From NCBI GenBank assembly GCA_946415695.1, contig CAMKTM010000010.1:1-20015 (forward strand): a stretch of DNA of 20,015 nt. Direction: 5' to 3'. The notes below the pieces were generated by a model. It saw nothing but the letters and a program-made list of their open reading frames with translations, was not told where the DNA came from and searched no databases. Below, piece after piece: positions 13,763 to 20,015 of the stretch. Source of the stretch: an uncultured Prevotellaceae bacterium. Its GTDB lineage: Bacteria > Bacteroidota > Bacteroidia > Bacteroidales > Bacteroidaceae. A program made the position numbers and the translations under genes. The first letter of the stretch is position 1. Each line of letters starts with the position of its first letter.

Positions 13763-15342
13763 TTCTTTGCTTTCTTTGCAGCTTTTTCCTTAGCCTTGTC
13801 GTACTTCTCCCAAAGCTTCTTCTTGGCGCAGAGTTCCTTCTGAGCCTCGGTGCTGGCTTTGGCTGCTGCCTCGCTGGCTGCCTCGTCTGCGGCATTTGCC
13901 CAAGCGAACTGGAAGCCTTTCTGCACGTTCCAATAGCCGCGAGTAAAGTCTGGGAAGGCTACGGCGCAGCAGTTGTTGTCCATCGAAAGTGTGCCAAGTT
14001 CAGCCAGACAACACCACTCGGCGAGGTCGTAAACGTCCATGTCGAGAGGCAGTCCGTTCTGCAGGCAATAGACGAGACGTGCGTCCATGAAGAAGTCCAT
14101 TCCGCCGTGACCGCCTACCTTCTGTGCCATCTCGCCATACTTCTTGATGATGGGATGGGTGTATTTGCTGACGAGTGCCTGCTGTTCTGCTGCGGGCAGG
14201 AAGCCGTGAGAGCTGAGGTCATCCACCTTGGGAGCCACACCGCTGGCGGTGAGCTGACTCTTGTCAAGTGCATAATGCTGTTCGGGATACTTCGTTGCAT
14301 AGCCTTTTGTGCCGGTCAGCTTGTAGAGGCGGTTGTAGGGCTGCGGGTTCATCACGTTGTGCTGAATCTCTACGACTTTGCCTTCTGCGGTACGCATGAG
14401 GGTGGTTGTCTGGTCGCCGTTGCGATAGCTTGTGCAAGGTTTGCCGGTCTTCTTCTCGACGTATTCCTTGCCGTGAGCGCTCTTGGTATCCATTGCCACG
14501 AGGGTTGTGAAGCGGTCGCCGCGATGGATGTTCAGTGCGAGAGCAACGGGGCCGAGGCCGTGGGTGGCATAGACGTCGCCACGGTTCTCCATGTTATACT
14601 TCATGCGCCATCCCAGCTTGTCGGGGTCGCTGCCGTCAGGGTTCTTCCAGTAGTAGTCCCAGAAGTCGTCGAGGTTGTGGATGTAGGCACCTTCGCCACG
14701 GAGCACTTCGCCGAAGACGCCGTTCTGCGCCATGTTGAGCGTATTGAGCTCGTACCAGTCGTAGCAGCAGTTCTCGAGGATCATGCAGTGGAGGCGCGTC
14801 TTCTCGGAGAGCTCGATGAGTTCCCAGCACTGTTCGAGGTTCATGGCGCTGGGCACCTCGATGGCGGTGTGCTTGCCGTTCTCGAGGGCACATTTGGCAA
14901 CGGGGAAGTGATGATCCCAGTCCGTAGCGACATACACGAGGTCGATGTCCGGACGCTTGCAGAGCTCTTCGTAGCCTTTCTCGCCGCTATAGATGTCTGC
15001 TGGCGGCAGACCTGCATCGCGAAGGTACTTCTGACAGCCCTCGGCACGAGCTTCCACGTAGTCGCACAGAGCAACGATCTGTGTGCCGGGGATGTGGGTG
15101 AAGCGTTCCACCGCACCTGGGCCGCGCATTCCGAGACCGACGAAGCCCACGCGGACGGTTGCCATCTTGGGAGCAGTCAGACCAAGGACATGCTGCTGTC
15201 CGGCGGGACGCTTGGGGGTATCTACGATGAGAGTTCCTTTGTCCCAATGTGTCTTGGTGGTGGGACTGAGACTTTGTGCCAATGAGCTGACACAGAAAAC
15301 GGTTGTCGTCAGAAGGACGACGGAGAATTGTTTGATGTTCAT
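13759..15342 (-). CDS. Secreted Gfo/Idh/MocA-fold protein, GH109-like glycosidase
   Basis: A 527-residue exported protein with a signal peptide (1-23, ending SLAQ) and a Rossmann nucleotide-binding half: VRVGFVGLGMRG (63-74), ALCD (91-94), YVATDWDHH, and EVPSA (162-166) at the position of the usual EKP motif. The C-terminal half has YATHGLGP (258-265) and GHGGMDFFMDARLVYCLQNG (411-430), which match the GH109 group. Members hydrolyse alpha-N-acetylgalactosamine links with tightly held NAD. The substrate is inferred and a plain oxidoreductase cannot be excluded. Residues 485-527 form an Ala/Lys/Glu-rich, probably helical tail. The stop codon overlaps the next gene by four bases. Confidence 0.88.
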   Translation of the reverse strand: MNIKQFSVVLLTTTVFCVSSLAQSLSPTTKTHWDKGTLIVDTPKRPAGQQHVLGLTAPKMATVRVGFVGLGMRGPGAVERFTHIPGTQIVALCDYVEARAEGCQKYLRDAGLPPADIYSGEKGYEELCKRPDIDLVYVATDWDHHFPVAKCALENGKHTAIEVPSAMNLEQCWELIELSEKTRLHCMILENCCYDWYELNTLNMAQNGVFGEVLRGEGAYIHNLDDFWDYYWKNPDGSDPDKLGWRMKYNMENRGDVYATHGLGPVALALNIHRGDRFTTLVAMDTKSAHGKEYVEKKTGKPCTSYRNGDQTTTLMRTAEGKVVEIQHNVMNPQPYNRLYKLTGTKGYATKYPEQHYALDKSQLTASGVAPKVDDLSSHGFLPAAEQQALVSKYTHPIIKKYGEMAQKVGGHGGMDFFMDARLVYCLQNGLPLDMDVYDLAEWCCLAELGTLSMDNNCCAVAFPDFTRGYWNVQKGFQFAWANAADEAASEAAAKASTEAQKELCAKKKLWEKYDKAKEKAAKKAKK

Positions 15343-15371
15343 TATGATTAGTTTTAGTGTATTAGCTGCTG

Positions 15372-15379
15372 CAAAGATA
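15372..15379 (-). promoter_or_regulatory. -7 promoter box for the GH109-like gene
   Basis: The minus strand reads TATCTTTG, matching TAnnTTTG. The start codon is 29 bases downstream. No TTTG is seen at the usual -33 spacing. It would drive the GH109-like gene, cyclo-ligase and GH106 genes as one transcript. Confidence 0.65.
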
Positions 15380-15423
15380 ATAAAAGTTTCTCACATTCTC
15401 ATGTTTTTTCTTATAAAAGAAAC

Positions 15424-15455
15424 AAAAAAAAAGGTTTTCCTTCCCGAAGGGCGCT
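15424..15455 (-). terminator. Intrinsic terminator after the CNNM/CBS gene
   Basis: On the minus strand a GC-rich hairpin (CCCTTCGGG, also readable as CCTTC/GAAGG) is followed by AAAACC and a run of ten T residues. It lies about 17 bases after the stop codon of the membrane protein gene and ends that four-gene transcript. Confidence 0.75.
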
Positions 15456-15471
15456 ATAACGTACCCTTATT

Positions 15472-16773
15472 TCATTCTTCGAGCACACGAAGCTGCACTA
15501 ATTCAATCTTTGTGGTTGTCTTCTTTGTGACTTTGAACTCCCAGTGGCCGAAGCGGACTGGTTCATTGAGTTTGGGGAAGTTCTGGAACTCATGCAGAAT
15601 CAGGCCTCCGACGGTCAGATAGTCGTCGCTCTCGGGCAAATCGAGGTCGAGGAGTTCGTTTGCCTGAGCTATCTCCAGTCGGCCGGAGAGGAGATATTCG
15701 CCTGGTGCTGTCTGCTTTGCCGTGTAGTTCTTGCTGTCGTGCTCGTCCTCAATCTCTCCGAAGATTTCTTCCACGAGGTCTTCCATCGTGACGATGCCGC
15801 TTGTGCCGCCGAACTCATCAACGATGACTGCGAGGGAACGCTTCTGGCTGATGAAGATGCCGAGCAGCTTCTGTGCATTCATCGTCTCGGGAACGATAGA
15901 TACTTCGCGGACATGCTTTGTCCAATCCTCGTTTTCTCCGAGGCGGAACATCTCGACCGTATGGATGTAACCCACGATGTCGTCGATGTCCTCCTTATAG
16001 ACAATAATCTTGCTGTGACCGCTCTCAACGAACTGCATCCTCAGCTCCTGCAATGACGTTTCGGTCGAGACGGCAGTTATCTCGGTTCGCGGCACGATGC
16101 AGTCGCGCACCTTGACAGAGCTGAAGTCGAGGGCATTCTGAAAAATCTTCACTTCGTCCTCGATGTCTTCGTCGTCTGCTGCCTTGTCGATGTTGCTTTG
16201 AATGAGGTAATCGAGGTCTTCGCGAGTGAACGTCTTCTCGAGCGTTGCCTTCTTCACCTTTTCGCCCACCATCCAAAGCAAGAGCTTTCCGAGCGAGCTT
16301 GTGAACTTGCTGATGGGCCATAATATAATATAGAATATGTAGGCGGGCAGGACGAAGATGCGCATCATTCGGTTCGGGTTGATGCGGAAGAGAGTCTTTG
16401 GCAGGAACTCGCCGGTAACGAGCACGATGATGGTGGCAAGGATGGTCTGAAGCAGTAGGCAAAGGGCTTCGTTGGGGCAGTTGCCGTAGGGCTGATGGAT
16501 GCCAAGCGGGACAAGCAGGAGGGCATTCACAATCTTTGCCATCAGGATGCCGTAGATGACGAGGGCGATATTGTTTCCCACCAGAAGCGTCGAGATAAAA
16601 CTGTTGGGATGGCGGTAGAAGGTATCGATGAGACGTGCCGAGAATCCCTGTGCCTCTCTGTCCATCTCGAAGCGCAGCTTGCTGCTCGAGACGAAGGCAA
16701 TCTCCATTCCCGAGAAGAAACCCGAAAGCAGGAGGATGCAGAGGACGGCTATGACGGTCGAAGTGTCAATCAC
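15472..16773 (-). CDS. CNNM/CBS-domain membrane protein, GldE-like
   Basis: A 433-residue inner membrane protein. The CNNM (DUF21) membrane domain covers about 1-190, with hydrophobic segments near 5-22, 58-90, 105-122 and 138-168. A pair of CBS domains follows (about 220-335, including VPRTEI and VDEFGGTSGIVTMEDLVEEI at 318-337) and then a CorC/HlyC domain (about 350-430). The family is linked to magnesium export, and Bacteroidota members are often called GldE. No gliding genes are visible here, so I give no symbol. The start is GTG at 16771-16773, overlapping the end of lptC by eight bases. It is the last gene of its operon. Confidence 0.9.
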   Translation of the reverse strand: MIDTSTVIAVLCILLLSGFFSGMEIAFVSSSKLRFEMDREAQGFSARLIDTFYRHPNSFISTLLVGNNIALVIYGILMAKIVNALLLVPLGIHQPYGNCPNEALCLLLQTILATIIVLVTGEFLPKTLFRINPNRMMRIFVLPAYIFYIILWPISKFTSSLGKLLLWMVGEKVKKATLEKTFTREDLDYLIQSNIDKAADDEDIEDEVKIFQNALDFSSVKVRDCIVPRTEITAVSTETSLQELRMQFVESGHSKIIVYKEDIDDIVGYIHTVEMFRLGENEDWTKHVREVSIVPETMNAQKLLGIFISQKRSLAVIVDEFGGTSGIVTMEDLVEEIFGEIEDEHDSKNYTAKQTAPGEYLLSGRLEIAQANELLDLDLPESDDYLTVGGLILHEFQNFPKLNEPVRFGHWEFKVTKKTTTKIELVQLRVLEE

Positions 16774-17380
16774 TTTCTGTTTGCTTTTTATTTACGATTT
16801 TACTGTTCTCTTGCTCCTCGCTCCTTGCCCCGTTATCTTCTTTGACGGGGAAGGTGCCGATGGAGTTGAACACGGTGTAGCGTGTCATCTGTTCGTTGCT
16901 GTGGAACTCGGTGCCTTCCAGTTCGCGTTCTGGAGTGGTGATGTGCATGTATTTGGTGTTCCACATCTCGTGCTTGTCCAAGTCCCAGAAGAGTTCTTCG
17001 GTGCGGAACACGTCGCCGTTGACATTGCGCACCACGACCCTGCCGCGCAGCTCCCAGAGCTTCTGATTATGCAGCCATGCGGTGTCGGACTGCACGAAGA
17101 GGTCAACGTGGAACTTCTCGTCGAAGCGTTCCATGAGCATTCCTTTCATGAACTTCCAGGTGGGTTGCTCGCCGTTAATGCCATTGTAGATGTCCCACTC
17201 TTCCACCACCATGTGGTAGCGCATCACGCCGCTGTCGCTGATAAACGTGTTGATGCCCCTTGAGTGCATGAACAGGAGGGAATCCTTTTCATTGACGGGT
17301 TCTGCCAGATGCTCCACCTCGCCGGCACAGCCGAAGGAAAGAAGGAGAAGTATAAAACTAAAGATGTGAAAGCTCCTCAT
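16766..17380 (-). CDS. lptC: LPS export protein LptC, lipoprotein-type
   Basis: LptC is the periplasmic bitopic part of the LptBFGC machine that moves LPS from the inner membrane. The 204-residue protein begins MRSFHIFSFILLLLSFGC, a lipoprotein signal with Cys18. The rest is the beta-rich LptC fold with the family pattern SDSGVMRYHMVVEEWD and LFWDLDKHEMWNTKYMHITTPE. I chose ATG 17380 over TTG 17383: it overlaps the stop of the upstream gene by one base (TGATG), typical of coupled translation. The last 25 residues are polar and probably disordered. Confidence 0.9.
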   Translation of the reverse strand: MRSFHIFSFILLLLSFGCAGEVEHLAEPVNEKDSLLFMHSRGINTFISDSGVMRYHMVVEEWDIYNGINGEQPTWKFMKGMLMERFDEKFHVDLFVQSDTAWLHNQKLWELRGRVVVRNVNGDVFRTEELFWDLDKHEMWNTKYMHITTPERELEGTEFHSNEQMTRYTVFNSIGTFPVKEDNGARSEEQENSKIVNKKQTESD

Positions 17381-18732
17381 CAATATATCTTATACTTCAT
17401 GAACCAGCGTTCGTTGAATGTCACGCCGAGGTTTATGAGGAAATAGTTTTCTGTTACCATGCCGGCGGAGTGCGAGGCACGCCTCAGCCATTGCAGGCCG
17501 ACGTTGACGAAGGAGCGGTTGTTGATTCTGTTCGTGATGGGCACGCCTGCGCCGATGCTCATGCAGAACTCATAGGGGCCGTCCAGTCCGTTCACGATGA
17601 GATGAGGTGTTGCGAAGTTCATGCCTGCCCGGTACTGGATGCGCTTCCAGTAGATGGTGCTAAACGGGTCGGGCGTCCACTGGGCACCCACGGCTATCTT
17701 TGTCCTGTCCTTGTAGAGGCCTTTCATGGGCACAAAGCCGTCCATCGTCTCGATGGGCAAACGGCAGTTCGACCAGCATTCGTAATGGGCGTCGGTTGCC
17801 AGCAGGAGGGTGTTCTTGTGTTGCCATGCCAAGCCGAAGCCGAAGGTATAGGGCAGGTCGAAAGGAGAGGCGACCGTGTCGGTCTTTTCGCCTATTGTGA
17901 CCGTTGCTTCCTGAGGTATCTTGTGCCCCAGGCTTGCGGTAAGGCCGAAGCTCAGCCAGTCCTGCTTCGACACGCGAACGGGGTATTGTGCGCCGAGGTC
18001 CACCTTGTAGCTTCTGATTGAGGCATAATTGTTCTTAAGGATGTAGGAGAAGGCGTTGCTGCTTGAAGAGCCTTCGGAGAACTGCTGTAGAAGGGTATGG
18101 TCGTACTTGCCCCAGAGGAAGCTGACATTGGCGCCGATGGCGAAGTTGCGGAACACCTTCCAGCCCAAGCCGAGGTAGGCTTGGTTCAGGCCTCCCCTGC
18201 CCGTGTAGGCGCTGTTGCTCTTGATGGGTTGCATGTTGTCGGGGTTGTAGCCCACGGTCTCTTCGGGCGAGCAGAAGTCGTAGCCGATGTCGGTGTATGG
18301 CATGAAGCCGGCAGCCAGACCAAGGTTCTTGGCGATGTGCATGCCGACGTGCACATAGTCGAACGATGCGCCCTTCGCTGCGGCCCTCTGCTCGTCCTGC
18401 CTCATGCGGCCGAAGGACCCGGTCATGCCAATGTCCAGGATAAGGCTCAGGGAGTCGATGACGGCATAGGAGGCAGGGTTCGACGTGTTGATGCGGTTGC
18501 CCATTCTGACGCCGAGGCCGGCACCGCCCATAGATTTGTTGAAGCCCTGCGACTGGTCGTGGAGCAGTCCCAGCCCGAAGCGGGAATACGGCGAGAGCGT
18601 GCCTGCCGTCTGAGCAAAGGAGCGAAAAGTGAAAAGTGAAGAGTGAAGAATAAGAATTACTATCACGCTCCAAAGACGACAACACGCCAATGACTGGCTC
18701 GGGTTATATATGGATATGGTTAGTTTTCGCAT
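17380..18732 (-). CDS. Outer membrane beta-barrel-like protein, OmpP1/FadL-like
   Basis: A 450-residue protein with a signal peptide (1-41, ending SFAQ) and beta-strand-rich sequence throughout. Features include SPYSRFGLGLLHDQSQGFNKSMGGAGLGVRMGNRINTSNPASYAVIDSLSL, typical of FadL/OmpP1-like proteins in Bacteroidota, and a C-terminus ending in aromatic residues (WFMKYKIY). A transport or structural role at the outer membrane is inferred; the substrate is unknown. It lies between coaX and lptC, in one operon. The signal peptide part LHSSLF is encoded by a 7-bp word array at 18624-18651, and the n-region is unusually long and contains two cysteines. Confidence 0.8.
   Translation of the reverse strand: MRKLTISIYNPSQSLACCRLWSVIVILILHSSLFTFRSFAQTAGTLSPYSRFGLGLLHDQSQGFNKSMGGAGLGVRMGNRINTSNPASYAVIDSLSLILDIGMTGSFGRMRQDEQRAAAKGASFDYVHVGMHIAKNLGLAAGFMPYTDIGYDFCSPEETVGYNPDNMQPIKSNSAYTGRGGLNQAYLGLGWKVFRNFAIGANVSFLWGKYDHTLLQQFSEGSSSSNAFSYILKNNYASIRSYKVDLGAQYPVRVSKQDWLSFGLTASLGHKIPQEATVTIGEKTDTVASPFDLPYTFGFGLAWQHKNTLLLATDAHYECWSNCRLPIETMDGFVPMKGLYKDRTKIAVGAQWTPDPFSTIYWKRIQYRAGMNFATPHLIVNGLDGPYEFCMSIGAGVPITNRINNRSFVNVGLQWLRRASHSAGMVTENYFLINLGVTFNERWFMKYKIY
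18624..18651. repeat. 7-bp word array in the outer membrane protein signal peptide
   Basis: The four words are GAAAAGT, GAAAAGT, GAAGAGT, GAAGAAT (plus strand). They encode HSSLFTF in the signal peptide on the minus strand. The LHSSLFT string also occurs in MutY, where the same repeat family is read in the same frame. Confidence 0.9.
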
Positions 18733-18787
18733 AATTCATTTTTCATTCTTTCATTTTTCATTCTTTCATTTTTTCATTCTTTCATTT
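18733..18787. repeat. 15-bp repeat spanning the end of coaX and the gap to the next gene
   Basis: About three and a half copies of a 15-16-bp unit (TTTCATTTTTCATTC on the plus strand) cover the last coaX codons and most of the 41-base gap to the outer membrane protein gene. On the minus strand each unit holds two ATGA sequences, that is, overlapping start and stop codons, so the gap contains a run of potential reinitiation sites. Confidence 0.85.
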
Positions 18788-19508
18788 CCAAATTATAGTC
18801 CAGAATCTTGTTCAGCCCTCGGGGAACGATATATTTGTCCGAGAAGATGATGTTCGTGATGTTTGTATCGAAGTTGATGTGGTCGCCGCCCGTCAAGAAG
18901 ACTTGCAGGTTGGGGAACTTGGAGCGCATGGACTTGATGTATCCCTCTATCTCGTACTTCATGCCGCGCAGTACGCCGCTGCGTATGGCGGTCTCGGTGT
19001 CGTAGCCCATTCCGGGCACCTCGCCTTCGGCATCGACCAGAGGCAGGCGGGCGGTGAACTCGTGCAAAGCCCTGAGGCGCATCTGCATCCCGGGGGCTAT
19101 GTTGCCGCCCCAGTAGTTGCCGCGGGCATCGATCACCTCGTAGGTGATGCAGGTGCCGGCATCGATGATGAGGAGGTCCTTGCCCGGCTTGAGCGAACTG
19201 GCGCCGATGACGGCAGCCAAGCGGTCGCTGCCCAGCGTCTGGGGCGAGCGGTAACGGTTCGTGATGGGAACGGGCGTGTCCGGCGAGAGACGCAGAATGG
19301 GGAACGGAAGTCGGCCGAGCGACGCTTCCTCACTGGCGGTGAGGTCGCGAACGGAGCCTACTATGCCACACCGGAAACGGTGTTTGGCCACGAAGGCATC
19401 TATACCGGAGAGCACGCCGCTTTCTCCGCGTATCTCGTCAACAGGCTCATCACCACGGAAAGCAACCATCTTGGCGACGGTGTTCCCTATGTCTATTATC
19501 AATTTCAC
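18774..19508 (-). CDS. coaX: Type III pantothenate kinase CoaX
   Basis: CoaX phosphorylates pantothenate, the first step of coenzyme A synthesis. The 244-residue protein has the family motifs DIGNT (6-10), TLGSDRLAA (91-99), LLIIDAGTC (112-120) and GGNIAPGM (134-141). The start is GTG at 19506-19508, giving MKLIIDIGNT; frames extending further upstream have no ATG and would run through the promoter. The promoter at 19514-19544 places transcription start within a few bases of this GTG, so the mRNA may be leaderless. It is the first gene of a four-gene operon with the outer membrane protein, lptC and the CNNM gene. Confidence 0.95.
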   Translation of the reverse strand: MKLIIDIGNTVAKMVAFRGDEPVDEIRGESGVLSGIDAFVAKHRFRCGIVGSVRDLTASEEASLGRLPFPILRLSPDTPVPITNRYRSPQTLGSDRLAAVIGASSLKPGKDLLIIDAGTCITYEVIDARGNYWGGNIAPGMQMRLRALHEFTARLPLVDAEGEVPGMGYDTETAIRSGVLRGMKYEIEGYIKSMRSKFPNLQVFLTGGDHINFDTNITNIIFSDKYIVPRGLNKILDYNLEMKE

Positions 19509-19513
19509 GGGTG

Positions 19514-19544
19514 CAAAGGTACGAATAAGCGAGCACAATACAAA
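19514..19544 (-). promoter_or_regulatory. Promoter for the coaX operon
   Basis: On the minus strand TTTG (19541-19544) is followed after exactly 19 bases by TACCTTTG (19514-19521). This is the best promoter match in the window. The first coaX codon lies only five bases past the -7 box. Confidence 0.85.
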
Positions 19545-19771
19545 AGGAAACAACAAGTTTTTCTTTTTATTGTCGAACGGAAGGACTTTTGAATGACACG
19601 GAGGAATATAATGGAGGACGAAAATGATGTAAATTCAAAAATAAATATTCAACATCGAAAAACACGAAAAGCACGAAATCCGAGGAATGAACATCGGAAG
19701 ATGCGAAAAGCACGAAATATCTTTTCGACTTTAAGTCACGCAGATTAAATTTATGTCACACAGAAAGCACG

Positions 19772-20004
19772 GTTCCGCCTGCGCCTGAGCGAAGCGAAGA
19801 ACTGAGGTCGACGGCCCGAAGGGGAAAGTGAAGAGTGAAGAGTGAAGAGTGAAAAATCAAAGTCACATCAATTCGTTAAATTCGTTTTAATTCGTTGTTG
19901 AAAATATAATCTGTTTAATCTGCTCAATCTGTGGTCTTTAAATTAATTCATAATTCATAATTATTAGTGTCCGGTAAAATCGGCCTGTTCCGCCTGCGCC
20001 TGAG
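19772..20004. repeat. Pair of 18-bp direct repeats
   Basis: GTTCCGCCTGCGCCTGAG occurs at 19772-19789 and again at 19987-20004, 215 bases apart. The second copy continues as GCTTTAGCCGA at the window edge and may be the left half of a longer palindromic element that is cut off. Confidence 0.8.
19827..19854. repeat. Intergenic 7-bp word array (AGTGAAG)
   Basis: The words are AGTGAAG, AGTGAAG, AGTGAAG, AGTGAAA. This is the intergenic counterpart of the coding arrays in mutY (9548-9580) and the outer membrane protein gene (18624-18651). Confidence 0.9.
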
Positions 20005-20015
20005 GCTTTAGCCGA

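Larger units (their letters stand above)
19557..20015. other. Gene-free mosaic of short repeated words
   Basis: I see no gene here. The stretch is made of several short word arrays. A 15-bp direct repeat ending AGCACGAAAT occurs at 19665-19679 and 19704-19718. AGTGAAG x3 plus AGTGAAA lies at 19827-19854, AATTCGTT at about 9-10-bp spacing at 19870-19897, AATCTGnnn x3 at 19908-19934, and AATTCAT, AATTCAT, AATTATT at 19945-19965. An 18-bp direct repeat GTTCCGCCTGCGCCTGAG occurs at 19772-19789 and 19987-20004. The gene on the far side is outside the window. Confidence 0.75.

Noticed and set aside
13750..15285. A 511-residue open frame on the plus strand with hydrophobic start
   Set aside because: It is the shadow of the GH109-like gene, which has clear family motifs and a signal peptide; the antisense frame is Val/His/Ala-rich without motifs.
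17381..17383. TTG start for LptC
   Set aside because: The adjacent ATG at 17378-17380 gives a normal lipoprotein signal and a one-base stop/start overlap with the upstream gene.
19509..19556. Upstream TTG start of CoaX giving 16 more residues
   Set aside because: The frame runs through the promoter boxes and the extension precedes the conserved family N-terminus.
19557..20015. tRNA or small RNA gene
   Set aside because: No cloverleaf or other recognisable RNA fold was found; the sequence is explained by short repeated words.

Overview
The window reads as chromosomal DNA of a Bacteroidota bacterium, most likely of the order Bacteroidales and near Prevotella. Supporting signs are the Bacteroidota promoter boxes (TTTG near -33, TAnnTTTG near -7), the absence of Shine-Dalgarno leaders, C-terminal YDLMGR/YDLSGR tails like type IX secretion sorting domains, and a Bacteroidota-type gene set. 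No rRNA, tRNA, CRISPR array, transposase or phage gene was found.

Layout. 1-863: a 22-bp tandem array, a 9-bp array and pdxT. 882-5612 (+): a promoter, two tandem secreted endonuclease I genes and truA, probably one transcript. 5613-5916: convergent gap with a second 22-bp array and a strong bidirectional terminator. 5917-8499 (-): a 29-residue basic COX24/AURKAIP1-like protein, rng, and an endonuclease/exonuclease/phosphatase-family gene. 8724-9866 (+): mutY, divergent from the previous group. 9867-9997: convergent gap holding two more 22-bp arrays, one of which runs into the next gene. 9998-15342 (-): a GH109-like oxidoreductase-fold protein, 5-formyltetrahydrofolate cyclo-ligase and a GH106-type rhamnosidase, tightly packed. 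15472-19508 (-): coaX, a beta-barrel-like outer membrane protein, lptC and a CNNM/CBS (GldE-like) membrane protein, from a near-perfect promoter. 19557-20015: no gene, a mosaic of short repeated words.

Functionally most genes are housekeeping: vitamin B6, tRNA pseudouridine, RNA decay, oxidative DNA repair, folate, CoA and envelope LPS export. The secreted nucleases and glycosidases suggest scavenging of extracellular DNA and host or plant glycans.

The most unusual signal is repeat structure. Short arrays built from 7-bp words, usually about four words, occur between genes and also inside reading frames: the signal peptide and C-terminal linker of the second endonuclease, the outer-membrane protein signal peptide, and two places in mutY, one with 17 words. 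Because 7 is not a multiple of 3, a gain or loss of one word would shift the frame. In mutY this suggests a possible reversible mutator switch. Separately, four unrelated intergenic arrays share a 22-bp period and mostly contain a dyad. A third, GC-rich palindromic repeat type has been absorbed into coding sequence in pdxT and at the start of the cyclo-ligase gene. These are direct readings of the sequence; the mechanisms proposed are inference.
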